NCBI GenBank assembly: GCA_028284445.1
Contig: JANQRS010000016.1
Span: 16,441 to 80,440, forward strand
Reading direction: 5' to 3'
Length of the DNA: 64,000 bases
Source: Calditrichia bacterium
GTDB taxonomy: Bacteria; Calditrichota; Calditrichia; RBG-13-44-9; J075
Shown piece after piece: positions 16,616 through 26,274 of this stretch. Made by a program: the position numbers and the translations under genes. The notes beneath the pieces are model-generated. The model made no database searches. It was not told the origin of the DNA and saw only the letters and a program-made list of their open reading frames with translations. Position 1 is the stretch's first letter, and every line of letters begins with the position of its first letter.

Positions 16616-19102
16616 TTAACGAATTAGCATCATTCGTCGGGTTTTTGCCTGCCCACCTGCACTCAATCGGTAAAAATATACGCCGGAAGCCAGCTGAGAT
16701 CCGGTGCGATCGGTTCCGTCCCAGCTAGCCTCATGGGGCCCGGCCGCCAGGCTGATATCCAATAGAGTGCGCACATGCACGCCGGTGATATCAAATACTT
16801 CCAATAATACATCCTCTTCTGTAGCCAGCTCAAAGCGAATGTGTGTTTCCGGATTAAAGGGATTCGGATAGTTCTGAGACAGCAAAAATCCCTCAGTGAG
16901 AACAGGTTGATCGTTTGTTTGGCGTAATTGATTGTCCCGGAATGTCTTCAGAACAATGTCATCCACACAAAACCCGTCATGCTGGACAGTAAGATCGGAG
17001 ACCAGCACGAAACGCAAAAACACCTCCGGTTGTCCGGCAAAGGCCGTTAAATCACTGATCTCGGTCAGCCATTCCCATTGGCGTCCATCGTATCCTGCCT
17101 GCCCGATTTCCTGCACGCCCTTGCCGCTTGCCGCGCTGGTATAAATACCCTCGAGGGGGGTCCAGAGACTGCTGTCTGTTGAAGCCTCCAGGCGAACGAT
17201 GTCGAAGTTTGTCTCAATATCCCAACGGGCTTTAAAGGTCAGGTAGGCACTTGCTTCCCGTGACAGATCGAGCGGCTGGGCCAGGGTCAGGCAGCTTTGG
17301 CTGGTCGGTTGATAATTTCCGTTTGGGCTGTCCGTAAAGGAAAATTTCCCGGATGCAGCATGGATTTCACTGACCTCCCAGCCGTTGGTGCTTTGCCACT
17401 TGCGACTGTTCGGCTCAGCGTCTCCGAGCGCTATAAGGCGCGCTTCACCGACAATCAAATCTCGTATTGGCTGACGATATTCGTTGCCATCAATCATAAT
17501 TCGCACATCGATCTGTGGCCGGTATCCAGGCGGCGCACCGGCGAGAATTTGCAGGGGAGGGGCAGCCTGAACCGATGCCTCGCCGCTAAACAGCGATGCT
17601 ACTTCCACAAATGGCTGACCGCGCAGGTCGACATAGGGATCGCTGCTCTCAAGCTGCACAGAAATAGAATGAGCTGCTTCAAGTCCGATGTTTTCCAGTT
17701 CCAAAACCAGGTCGAGTGTTTGTCCCGGCAGGACGGCGCCGCTTTCCGAATTGACCACGCGACTGCTTTTCAAATGCAGGTATCCGCCGGCTATGGTTGC
17801 CAAATGAATATTGGCTGCCAGGTTTTCCTGCGCCAGCGGAATGATTTGACGTCGCGCCGGCCAAAAATTATCGGTAATGCCGCCGATTTCCGGTGTAAAG
17901 GCGAGGATTTTTTCCTTATCGCCTTGCTCCCCATACATCCAGTCGATATGCGAGCCATTGGCGGGATAGCCAAGGGTTTCGTCAATCGTTCCGGCAGCGT
18001 AGTCATTTATCTCTGTCAGATGCCGGCCATGATGGACAAAGGCGGCTGAGTCCGCGGTCAATGTCTCATCATGATGGCTCCAGGGATAAATCATTATATT
18101 CCCGAAGGCGTGATAGCTGAAGCTTGTGGCGATATTGCGGGTTTCACAGAAGTCGCGAATGGCGCGGGATTCCGCTTCGGAAAAGGGGGCTTCGCCGCGA
18201 TAGGTGTCGCTATTTGGCTGCGCGCTCGATCCAAGATCATCGTGGGCCCAGGCAAAACTGTAGTTTCGATTGAGATCGACCCCAAAAGAGCCATCGGGAT
18301 TGGGGCGACGGTTTTTTCGCCAGAATCCGCCGCCGTCCGGGTGTTCAGTTTGGTTATAGACGTAGCCGTCCGGATTTACCACCGGAATGAAGTAGAGTTC
18401 TCGCGAGTTGACCAATTGACGGATTTGAGGATCGCTCGCATAGGTCTCTAGCAGGTGAATCATAAAATACATCAGGGTCATCATGCCTTGCGGTTCGCGG
18501 GCATGATGCAGGGCATCGTAAAGCACTTCCGGCTCATCTTCGTCTATATTTGGGTTGTCGGAAATTTTCACCATCCATATCTCGCGCCCTTCATATGTGG
18601 TGCCGATGGATTTCTTCCGGGTGATCAGGTGCGAAAAATCAGTGGCCAGTTGATCGAGTTTAGCTTCCACCTCGGCAAATGTGTAGTGACCGGCCATCTC
18701 ACCGAGGTCAAAGCGGTCCAGATTTGAAAGCCCCGCTAGCTTTGTCGGCGACTGCTGCTCCGCCTGAGTGCGTTCTTCAATCAAACTTGCTAGATCGGAG
18801 TGAATAATTTCGAATTGGAAGTTCGCGCTTTCAAGCTGCTGCACCTGCTTATTATCCAGAACGGCCTCTAAGACGATGTCGCCGGAGCTGCTTTTTCCGC
18901 GCTGTGCATGATCAATATGAACGCCTTCCTGGGCCAGACGTTTGATATCGCTTGCGTCCGAAAGAAAGATCTTTACCTGCGAATAGGTTTTGCTTTGTGC
19001 AGAAAGTGGGGCAATCAATGATAAAATGAAGCATATAAGGAGAAGAGCAGCAAGTGGTTTGCCTTCAAATAATGTTTGCGAATGCATGGTCAACCCGATC
19101 AT
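16616..19102 (-). CDS. Secreted M14 zinc carboxypeptidase with type IX sorting domain
   Basis: 828 residues. Signal peptide (LAALLLICFILSLIAPLSAQ), a propeptide-like region, then an M14 domain with zinc ligands in HHAREPQ (near residue 198), the third ligand in SYHAFGNIMIYPW, substrate-binding VNPDGY and VDLNRNY, and the catalytic Glu in AFTPEIGG. Beta-sandwich segments follow, one with an immune-inhibitor-like DGFCVDDIVL strand. The C-terminal FlgD-like domain starts at LSQNYPNPFNPETHI and ends GQAKTRRMMLIR, a type IX secretion signal. Predicted to be surface-attached or released and to degrade peptides outside the cell. Confidence 0.92.
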   Translation of the reverse strand: MIGLTMHSQTLFEGKPLAALLLICFILSLIAPLSAQSKTYSQVKIFLSDASDIKRLAQEGVHIDHAQRGKSSSGDIVLEAVLDNKQVQQLESANFQFEIIHSDLASLIEERTQAEQQSPTKLAGLSNLDRFDLGEMAGHYTFAEVEAKLDQLATDFSHLITRKKSIGTTYEGREIWMVKISDNPNIDEDEPEVLYDALHHAREPQGMMTLMYFMIHLLETYASDPQIRQLVNSRELYFIPVVNPDGYVYNQTEHPDGGGFWRKNRRPNPDGSFGVDLNRNYSFAWAHDDLGSSAQPNSDTYRGEAPFSEAESRAIRDFCETRNIATSFSYHAFGNIMIYPWSHHDETLTADSAAFVHHGRHLTEINDYAAGTIDETLGYPANGSHIDWMYGEQGDKEKILAFTPEIGGITDNFWPARRQIIPLAQENLAANIHLATIAGGYLHLKSSRVVNSESGAVLPGQTLDLVLELENIGLEAAHSISVQLESSDPYVDLRGQPFVEVASLFSGEASVQAAPPLQILAGAPPGYRPQIDVRIMIDGNEYRQPIRDLIVGEARLIALGDAEPNSRKWQSTNGWEVSEIHAASGKFSFTDSPNGNYQPTSQSCLTLAQPLDLSREASAYLTFKARWDIETNFDIVRLEASTDSSLWTPLEGIYTSAASGKGVQEIGQAGYDGRQWEWLTEISDLTAFAGQPEVFLRFVLVSDLTVQHDGFCVDDIVLKTFRDNQLRQTNDQPVLTEGFLLSQNYPNPFNPETHIRFELATEEDVLLEVFDITGVHVRTLLDISLAAGPHEASWDGTDRTGSQLASGVYFYRLSAGGQAKTRRMMLIR

Positions 19103-19830
19103 CTTGTGAAGTTCAAAACAACTATTCGGTGTAAGCTGTCAAGAAAATACAAGACCCTCACATCGGCGAATCTCGCCGAGCAACATACGGGTGAGCATAT
19201 TTTGGCAAACCGGACTGATTGAGGAAGCTTATGCCGCTAGGGCAGTCAGCCATGGTGTGAAATACGGGGTGAACAATCGGCCTTGCCCGGTCGCCGGTGT
19301 CGAAGAACAGTGAAGCAATTCTGCAGTGAACATAGACAAATCGACCCATTTTTGCCAGCCCTTTTTGAAAAAACGACACAAAATTCATATAAATCAATAG
19401 TTTGGGATAAAGCTGGATTTGTATTCAGATAGCTGGATAGGAGGGGGAATGACCATTGTCGAATGACAAATGACAAATGACGAATGTCGAATGTCGAATG
19501 ACAAATGTCGAATGACAAATATCGTTGAACGCTGTCCGTTGATCGAAAAAACAAAACGTTTTAACGCTTCACCGTCTTGACATCTTACCGAATTCTATAT
19601 AAAAACCAGCAATGTCCAATCTCCCGTCTCTAATCTCCAAAGTATTTGTCATTCGACATTCGTCATTCGTCATTGAAAATCCGAAACCTCTTAACTTATT
19701 TCCAGTATCAACATTAACAGGTTGATTTGATTTTATATTTCCAATACATTTCGGTCGAATCAGAATTTCAGAGCCGCCCCCCAGATACTGCTGAAGCGAT
19801 GCGGCTTTTCCTCATATAAAGGAGTACACA
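19103..19830. repeat. 728-bp gene-free region with inverted heptamer tracts
   Basis: No convincing gene. Bases 19446-19530 are a run of AATGACA/AATGTCG-type heptamers. Bases 19645-19677 carry the reverse-complement form (GTCATTCGACATTCGTCATT), so the two tracts could pair across about 150 bases. Between them is more low-complexity DNA (AACAAAACGTTTTAACGCTTC). The promoter for the BatA-like gene probably lies in the last 150 bases. Confidence 0.6.
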
Positions 19831-21930
19831 CTGAGTTTTTTAAATCCCGTCATATTATACGCACTGGCGGCAGCTGGCATCCCATTGTTGATTCACCTCT
19901 TGAATCGACGGAAGATTAAACGCATCCCTTTTAGCACTGTAGAATTCCTGAAAAAGCTTGAAAAGAAACAAATGCGCAATCTGCGGATTCGCCAATTGCT
20001 CCTGCTGATTTTGCGAACCGCCATCATCTTACTGATCGTGCTTGCTTTTGCTCGTCCAACCCTTGACAGCGGACAAGCCGGTTTATTAAGCGAACGCAGC
20101 GAGGTGGAGGCGGTGATCGTGCTGGATAATTCGCTCTCGATGAACGAGGTCAAATTAACCGGCAGCCTGCTGGAGCAGCTTCGCCAGTCATTTATTTCCC
20201 TGGAGAGTGCCTTTCAGCCCGGTGATCGCATTTCGATTCTCCAATCAACCAGCTCGCCTGAATGGTTGGTGCAGGATGAGAGTTTTCAGCCCGGGCTGTG
20301 GGAACGGGTATTGCAGCGCTTGCAAACCAATTATCTTAAGAGCGATTTAACGAATGCCATCGATATGGCCACCCGCAAACTGCAGCGGTCCAGGCTTTCC
20401 GGACGTGAAATCTATATCTTGTCGGACTTTCAGGCGTCGGCATTAGCTCCGGCTGACATTGAGCCGCTGCTCAATGAACCCTCCAGCGAAGGTATTCGCT
20501 ATTTTGCCATGCGTATTGCGCACACTGCGGTTGACAATATCTCAGTGGATAGCGTTGAGGTGAAGAATCGCCTGGTCGAAGTAAATCAACCGCTGCAACT
20601 GCAGGTCTTCCTTACAAATCAACATAGCGACAAGCACCTGGCAACGCTGACATCGGTCTTGCTGAACGGAAATCGCGTTGCGCAGAAGAATGTTAACCTG
20701 GCGCCGGGGCAGCTGACAGAGGTGCCTTTCAACATTACCCTGACCGATAATGGCTTCATCAAGGGTGAGATAGAAATCGAAAGCGATGCCTTGCAGGAAG
20801 ACAATCGCCGCTATTTTAACATCTACGTGCCGGAACGTATTCGATCTTTGCATATCGTGCCGGACAAGGCTTTTCAAAGTTTCCTGCCGCTAATTGTGCA
20901 ACCGGCAACGGAGCGCGGTGTTTTCGAATTCGAACAGGATGTCTTGCTCAACTGGACCAGCCACAATTTTAGCAAATACGATGTCATTGTGCTGGAGGGC
21001 TTGAATCAAATTCCGGAAACCCTCATGCAGCGCCTCGATCAGTTTGTTGCGCAAGGAGGCGGAGCGCTGATTATTCCCGGCGAAAATATTGCTGCCGGCA
21101 GCTATCAGAAAGTGCTGCGTCGCACGCAGATTGGTGAATTTGTAGAACGGGTCGGAACGCCCGGTAACTCGGATCAATTTTTGACCGTTCAAAATGTCTT
21201 GTGGAATCACGCGATATTTGAAGGGCTTTTTGAGGACAAGAAAAAGCAGGTCAGTCCCATCGAAGTATTTGCCGCCTATAAACTGCGAACCGCGGGCAGT
21301 GCTGTAACACTGGTTGGCTTAAGCGATCGCTCGCCCTTGCTGATTCAATCAAATCAACAAAAGGGAACGGTGCTGTTTTTGACGACGCCGCTCAATCCGC
21401 GATGGACCCAGTTGCCATTTAAGGGCTTTGTCGTCCCGCTGATGTACCGGGCAATCTATTACGCCGGTAATCGTAAAATCCAGGACCGGCAGAGCATGAG
21501 AACCGGACAGGCATTGACGCAGGAATTCAGTAATCTGGAAGCGCCCTACGATTTTGTTATTCGCGGAGATGAAGTCGAGGCGAAATTAACACCACGCATT
21601 AAGGGATCTACCCTCTTTCTCGAATACCGTAATGCCCCGCTGCCGGCGAATATGGAAATTCTGCAGAACGATGAGCTGATCGGTTTGTTGTCGGTGAATA
21701 CCTGGCCTGAAGAATCGCGCGCCGATTTTCTTTCGCCGGAAGAGTTGACGAAAGCGGTTTCAGGAATTACTTTGTTGAGCGTTGACGGCATTGTCGGCGA
21801 ACAAGTGCAGAACAGCCGTTTTGGACAGGAATTTTGGAAACAACTGTTGATACTGGCCCTGGTTCTATTGCTCGTCGAAATGCTAGTTGCCCGTACTGGC
21901 TATAAGAATGAGCAGGCTTTGGCTACCTAA
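19831..21930 (+). CDS. BatA-like protein with vWA domain (CTG start proposed)
   Basis: 699 residues if translation starts at CTG 19831, which has GGAG at 19821-19824, six bases away. The resulting N-terminus, (M)SFLNPVILYALAAAGIPLLI then HLLNRRKIKRIPFSTVEFL, matches the BatA/aerotolerance N-terminal domain from its first residue; starting at TTG 19885 would cut that domain. A second helix (LLLLILRTAIILLIVLAFARP) is followed by a vWA domain with the MIDAS DNSLSMNE, further beta domains, and a C-terminal membrane helix (WKQLLILALVLLLVEMLVA). Inner-membrane protein; function in the Bat/MoxR system inferred, although no moxR is adjacent. Confidence 0.85.
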   Translation: MSFLNPVILYALAAAGIPLLIHLLNRRKIKRIPFSTVEFLKKLEKKQMRNLRIRQLLLLILRTAIILLIVLAFARPTLDSGQAGLLSERSEVEAVIVLDNSLSMNEVKLTGSLLEQLRQSFISLESAFQPGDRISILQSTSSPEWLVQDESFQPGLWERVLQRLQTNYLKSDLTNAIDMATRKLQRSRLSGREIYILSDFQASALAPADIEPLLNEPSSEGIRYFAMRIAHTAVDNISVDSVEVKNRLVEVNQPLQLQVFLTNQHSDKHLATLTSVLLNGNRVAQKNVNLAPGQLTEVPFNITLTDNGFIKGEIEIESDALQEDNRRYFNIYVPERIRSLHIVPDKAFQSFLPLIVQPATERGVFEFEQDVLLNWTSHNFSKYDVIVLEGLNQIPETLMQRLDQFVAQGGGALIIPGENIAAGSYQKVLRRTQIGEFVERVGTPGNSDQFLTVQNVLWNHAIFEGLFEDKKKQVSPIEVFAAYKLRTAGSAVTLVGLSDRSPLLIQSNQQKGTVLFLTTPLNPRWTQLPFKGFVVPLMYRAIYYAGNRKIQDRQSMRTGQALTQEFSNLEAPYDFVIRGDEVEAKLTPRIKGSTLFLEYRNAPLPANMEILQNDELIGLLSVNTWPEESRADFLSPEELTKAVSGITLLSVDGIVGEQVQNSRFGQEFWKQLLILALVLLLVEMLVARTGYKNEQALAT

Positions 21931-21946
21931 CAAGAGGAAATGCAGT

Positions 21947-23209
21947 TTGCAGGAAAACGGACGAATCAATGGCACCGAAAAGGCAGTGATCGTCGGTGTG
22001 GCTTTACAAAAACATGCGAAGTGGGAAGTTCAGGAGAACCTCGCTGAGCTGAAAATGCTGGCGGAGGCGGCGGATGTGGAGGTCATCGATTTGCTGACCC
22101 AGGATCGCGTGCGTGTTGATCCTACCTATTTCATCGGTAAAGGAAAGGTGGAAGAGCTAAAGGGGCTTGCCAAGGGGCAGGGGGCAAAAACCGTTATCTT
22201 TGATGATGATTTATCCCCGGCCCAGGTGCGTAACCTGGAGAAAGCGACCGATGCCAAAATCATTGATCGAAGCACATTGATTCTTGATATTTTCGCCAAG
22301 AACGCACGCACGCGTGAATCGAAAACCCAGGTTGAACTGGCGCAGTTGCGACACCTGCTGCCGCGCCTCACCAGGCAGTGGACTCACTTGTCGCGCCAGG
22401 TAGGGGGTATCGGGACCAAAGGCCCTGGTGAAACCCAGCTTGAAACCGACCGTCGCCTTATTCGCACACGTATTGAGGTTCTGAGAAAGGAATTGCGTAA
22501 GATCGACCAGCGGCGCATGACCCGCCGTAAGTCCCGGCGCAATGCCTTTAAGGTGTCCCTGGTTGGCTACACCAACGTTGGCAAATCAACCATAATGAAT
22601 TTGCTGTCGGGATCGGAAGTGCTGGTTAAGAACCAGCTTTTTGCTACACTTGACTCGACGATCCGTCGTGTGGAATTGGCCAGCAATCACGAGATATTGC
22701 TCAGTGATACGGTTGGATTTATTCGTAAATTGCCACATCAGCTGGTTGAGTCCTTCAAAAGCACCCTGGATGAAGTTATCGATACCGACTTGCTGCTGCA
22801 TGTCGTCGATATCAGCCATCCGGCCTACCAGGAGCAAATCAACACCGTTAATGAGGTGATCAATGAACTTGATGCCGGTGACCATCCGACCCTCATGGTC
22901 TTCAATAAAATTGATTTGCTTGAAGAGAAAGGACTGCTGCAATCTTTACGCAAGCAATATCCGGAAAGCGTATTCATAAGCGCTGCCCGTCAAATTCGCA
23001 CCGACCATCTCAAAGACAAGCTGGTGGAATTCATCGAAAAGAGTTTTGTCAGCGGTCAGATTGATATTCCGATGAAAGACGCCGGGCTGGTACATCGCAT
23101 TTATGAAATGGCTGTAGTGACCCGCGAGGAGTATCTCGATACCCATGTAGAACTGGAATTTCGCTCTACTGCGGCAGTGCATGATAAAATTGTGCAAATG
23201 GTGCGGTAA
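21947..23209 (+). CDS. hflX: GTPase HflX
   Basis: About 420 residues from TTG 21947 (AGAGGA at 21933-21938); starts at 21887 or 21908 are also in frame but overlap the previous gene. The HflX N-terminal domain (VDPTYFIGKGKVEELKGL), GGIGTKGPGETQLETDRR helical region and a G domain with P-loop GYTNVGKST, DTVGFI and NKID are all present. HflX is a ribosome-binding GTPase that splits stalled 70S ribosomes. It begins 16 bases after the BatA-like stop, so it is probably co-transcribed with it. Confidence 0.95.
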   Translation: MQENGRINGTEKAVIVGVALQKHAKWEVQENLAELKMLAEAADVEVIDLLTQDRVRVDPTYFIGKGKVEELKGLAKGQGAKTVIFDDDLSPAQVRNLEKATDAKIIDRSTLILDIFAKNARTRESKTQVELAQLRHLLPRLTRQWTHLSRQVGGIGTKGPGETQLETDRRLIRTRIEVLRKELRKIDQRRMTRRKSRRNAFKVSLVGYTNVGKSTIMNLLSGSEVLVKNQLFATLDSTIRRVELASNHEILLSDTVGFIRKLPHQLVESFKSTLDEVIDTDLLLHVVDISHPAYQEQINTVNEVINELDAGDHPTLMVFNKIDLLEEKGLLQSLRKQYPESVFISAARQIRTDHLKDKLVEFIEKSFVSGQIDIPMKDAGLVHRIYEMAVVTREEYLDTHVELEFRSTAAVHDKIVQMVR

Positions 23210-23225
23210 GTCTATGGATAAACAC

Positions 23226-23245
23226 TTGACTGGTTAACCAGTCAA
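23226..23245. promoter_or_regulatory. Perfect 20-bp palindrome between hflX and yjbQ
   Basis: TTGACTGGTTAACCAGTCAA is fully self-complementary with no loop. It lies 17 bases after the hflX stop and 32 bases before the yjbQ start. A loopless palindrome suits a dimeric protein-binding site better than a terminator, but it could also derive from the GTTAAC/GTCAAC low-complexity repeats seen elsewhere in this window. Confidence 0.4.
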
Positions 23246-23277
23246 CTATTCAACCGCGTTTTGTCTCGGAGAAAAAA

Positions 23278-23691
23278 ATGAAGTTTGCAACAGAATATTT
23301 GTGGTTCAATTCAAAAAATAAGCGTGAATATCAGAATATAACCCATACTGTCGAGGAGATCGTGCAACGAAGCGGTGTTCAGGAGGGCATGGTCCTGGTG
23401 AGCGCCATGCATATTACCGCGGCGGTATACGTGAATGATGCCGAAGATGGACTGATAGAAGACATCGATGAGTGGTTGGAAAAACTTGCGCCCTTTCGCA
23501 GCGATTATCGGCATCATCAAACCGGAGAGACCAATGGCGATGCCCACCTGAAGAGTTTGCTGATTCACCATGAGGTCATCGTGCCGATCACCGAGGGGCG
23601 TCTGGACCTTGGGCCGTGGCAGCAGATCTACTATGCAGAATTTGATGGGCAGCGGCGAAAGCGCGCGGTCGTGAAAGTGATGGGCGAATAA
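23278..23691 (+). CDS. YjbQ/UPF0047 family protein
   Basis: 137 residues; GGAG lies upstream of the ATG. Shows the family core: [21 protein letters not shown], then [40 protein letters not shown] and [19 protein letters not shown]. Conserved His and acidic residues form a metal-binding pocket at the trimer interface. Some members have weak thiamine-phosphate synthase activity, but the physiological role is not settled. Confidence 0.93.
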   Translation: MKFATEYLWFNSKNKREYQNITHTVEEIVQRSGVQEGMVLVSAMHITAAVYVNDAEDGLIEDIDEWLEKLAPFRSDYRHHQTGETNGDAHLKSLLIHHEVIVPITEGRLDLGPWQQIYYAEFDGQRRKRAVVKVMGE

Positions 23692-23806
23692 TACCGGATT
23701 TTTCGCTTGCAAAATGCTGTTTTACGGAATCTTTTTTTGATGGTGGACATTATTGAACTATATGCCCGGCATCAACAACATTATTCCGGTTTGGAGGAGA
23801 GACAGT

Positions 23807-25393
23807 TTGAGAGATTTGAAGAAAGGTCTTACGATAAGCGCTATTCTTGCGGCTATGCTATTCTTGCAGCCGCTGCATGCTCAATTTGCGCGTAAGTCAT
23901 TTTATAAAACAGAGCAGCAGCGTCGCGCTCATTTTGCGCTCGACGATTGGATTAGCTACACCAAGGCACGCCGATTTTCCAACATGTCCGTTGGTACCCA
24001 CTATCTATACATTGCCAGTCGCGATGGCGGCATCCTTCGTTACCATCTCTATGAAAACTACTGGGATTACCCCTTCACCACCAGCAATGGCTTACCCAGC
24101 AACGATGTTCGTGAGGTCATTTACGATTTCCAGACATCTTTGCTCTGGGCCAGCACAGCACAAGGTCTTGCTGTGTTCGATCCGGCGCGAAATGAGTGGA
24201 TCAGTCGCTCCGAAACACCCCACTGGAATTACGAAACACCCACCGTGCGCACCGGCAACGCCAATGATCGCGGCGTGTTCTTTGGAAAAGAAGCATTGCT
24301 AAGCCTGCCGGTGTTTTTCGCAAACGATGGCTTTACTATTCTTAATGACTGGCGATTGCTCGATAGCAATTTTGAAGAATTTGAAGTCATTGGATACCTG
24401 ATTGACCGCTTTAATCGCATCTGGTTTCTGGTTGATGGTTTTGGGCTTGGCAAGGGTGATATGAACTCGCAGCGAGTGGATTTCTTTGGCGTTGGCTTGC
24501 CGGATATCGAACCGCGCGCACTGGAATACATGGGAGATGATCTTTGGGTGGGCGGTGTTGATCGGCAGCGATTTGATCGACCGGGGATCGCCGAGTGGCC
24601 CTACAATGAGAACAGTTCCGGCTGGAATTATTACCAGGCGCGTTGGGTCAGTCATCTGCCGTCGGACAATGTCTACAGCATTCTGGCAGGTGAAAAACAT
24701 CTTTGGTTTGGCACCGAAATTGGCGTATCCCGCTATGATGTCGGACAGGATGAGTGGAAAAATTTTGGCGTCAAAGACGGCTTGATTCATGAAGAGGTCA
24801 ACGACCTGGCAATCTTCAAAAACTACCTCTACATCGCTACGGACTATGGTATCAGCCGCTTGCACATACCAACGCAGAAGGTCGAGCGAATTCGTGATGC
24901 CCGCTTTCTTAATCTCCAGTTTAATCAACTGGTTGCGACAGATTCGGTTTTGTGGGCCGGGACCTATCGTGGTGTTTTCCGCCTTGATGATAATAACGGT
25001 GCCTGGCAGTTTTTTGAGAGCAAGGCGGCTGTGTCCGATTTTAACGTAACAGCCCTGGATGTTTTCGACGGCGAAGCCTGGTTTGCCGGTGGTGGCGGTG
25101 TCTACTTTCTGGACCTCAAGACTGATAAATGGGAAAGCTTCTCCCAATTGGGATTTGAAATTGGGCCGCCTTATCGCGACTTAATGATAGGGGACCAGGC
25201 AGTCTGGATCGCCACTACCAAGGGGCTGCTCAAATATGACCGACGGCGCAAGCATTGGCGTCTTTTCCAGGAACGAGACGGGTTGTTGGACGACGATTGC
25301 TACCGTCTGCTTCTCGATGGTGATTACATCTGGATAGCGACCCGTAGCGGTATCACCCAATTTTTTTGGAATAACCCCGACCGTTTTGATTAA
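23807..25393 (+). CDS. Secreted two-component-regulator-type beta-propeller protein
   Basis: 528 residues from TTG 23807, with a strong GGAGGAGA six bases upstream and a signal peptide directly after (MRDLKKGLTISAILAAMLFL, then QPLHAQ). In-frame ATGs further upstream would bury that signal. The mature protein is built of repeated reg_prop-like blades (NGLPSNDVREVIYD, VSRYDVGQDEWKNFGVKDGL, ERDGLLDDDCYRLLLDGDYI). It has no kinase, membrane or sorting domain, so it is a stand-alone periplasmic or surface propeller. Partner unknown. Confidence 0.75.
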   Translation: MRDLKKGLTISAILAAMLFLQPLHAQFARKSFYKTEQQRRAHFALDDWISYTKARRFSNMSVGTHYLYIASRDGGILRYHLYENYWDYPFTTSNGLPSNDVREVIYDFQTSLLWASTAQGLAVFDPARNEWISRSETPHWNYETPTVRTGNANDRGVFFGKEALLSLPVFFANDGFTILNDWRLLDSNFEEFEVIGYLIDRFNRIWFLVDGFGLGKGDMNSQRVDFFGVGLPDIEPRALEYMGDDLWVGGVDRQRFDRPGIAEWPYNENSSGWNYYQARWVSHLPSDNVYSILAGEKHLWFGTEIGVSRYDVGQDEWKNFGVKDGLIHEEVNDLAIFKNYLYIATDYGISRLHIPTQKVERIRDARFLNLQFNQLVATDSVLWAGTYRGVFRLDDNNGAWQFFESKAAVSDFNVTALDVFDGEAWFAGGGGVYFLDLKTDKWESFSQLGFEIGPPYRDLMIGDQAVWIATTKGLLKYDRRRKHWRLFQERDGLLDDDCYRLLLDGDYIWIATRSGITQFFWNNPDRFD

Positions 25394-25462
25394 GCATTTT
25401 TCAAAGCGCTCCCTTTTTCGTATTTTCCGACAATTACCTACTTACAATTCAACGGAGAATAC

Positions 25463-26101
25463 GTGATTTACCGACAAATACCGATTTTGGCAGTGCTGCT
25501 GATTATGATAGCAGCTATGTCGCAATTGTCCGCACAGGACGACTTGTCGCTGCTTGCTGAATGGATGACCGGTTCATTCTCCAGCGAAGAGCAGGCGGCA
25601 AGCGACAGCCAGTATTTTGATATTCGCCTGGAGATGGTCCGAATTTGGGAAGGGCGCGAAGATGGATACTGGCTCTATGTTGAGCAAGCAGCGGCATCCG
25701 CCCTGGATCGCCCCTACCGGCAAAGAATTTATCATGTGACACCTCTGGAAGATGGCCGTTTCAGCAGCGCCGTTTATTCGCTGCCGGACCCAATGCGCTT
25801 CGCGGGCAGCTGGGCAGATATGGAACGCCTGAATCAGCTTGACCCCGACTCATTGACGATCCGTAAGGGATGTGCCGTGATCCTGGCAAGAAAATCAAGC
25901 GGTGCATTTGAAGGCTCGACTGTCAAGAAGGCCTGTGAGAGCAAGCTGCGCGGCGCGAGCTATGCTACCTCTATTGTAACGGTTATGGATGACAGGATTG
26001 TCAGCTGGGACCAGGGTTTCAATGCAGACGATGAGCAAGTTTGGGGGGCCACTCAAGGTGGTTATATCTTTAAGAAGAAAGCGAAAATCATTAAAAATTA
26101 G
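25463..26101 (+). CDS. CpcT/CpeT family protein
   Basis: 212 residues from GTG 25463 with CGGAGAA upstream. A signal peptide (PILAVLLIMIAAMSQLSAQ) precedes the domain, which has the CpcT features LAEWMTGSFSSEEQA, GYWLYVEQAAA, YRQRIYHV and a closing VWGATQGGYIFKK. In cyanobacteria the family attaches bilins to phycobiliproteins. Here the exported location and lack of phycobiliproteins mean it is a lipocalin-like binding protein of unknown ligand. Confidence 0.82.
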   Translation: MIYRQIPILAVLLIMIAAMSQLSAQDDLSLLAEWMTGSFSSEEQAASDSQYFDIRLEMVRIWEGREDGYWLYVEQAAASALDRPYRQRIYHVTPLEDGRFSSAVYSLPDPMRFAGSWADMERLNQLDPDSLTIRKGCAVILARKSSGAFEGSTVKKACESKLRGASYATSIVTVMDDRIVSWDQGFNADDEQVWGATQGGYIFKKKAKIIKN

Positions 26102-26111
26102 CTGTGTCACT

Positions 26112-26161
26112 GTGCTTTCCCCCTACATCCCTCCCGGGAGGGGATTTAGGGGGGTAAGCAC
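26112..26161. repeat. Palindromic repeat related to the CATCCCCC family
   Basis: GTGCTTTCCCCCTACATCCC, centre TCCCGGGA, then GGGGATTTAGGGGGGTAAGC and AC. Near-perfect 50-base inverted repeat 11 bases after the CpcT-like stop. The TTCGAAGG centre of the usual element is replaced by CCCGGG. It could serve as terminator. Confidence 0.7.
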
Positions 26162-26274
26162 AATGGCAAGAAACCTAAATTGTTTTTGCACGTGCATTGC
26201 TGATTTGATCGAGAAAAGAGCATCGTGGCTAGCCTGAAATTTGAACGATTAACCGACTAAAATGTGAGACTAAA

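Noticed and set aside
19446..19677. Heptamer tracts considered as a CRISPR array
   Set aside because: Units are 7 bases, directly adjacent and degenerate, with no spacers and no cas genes nearby.
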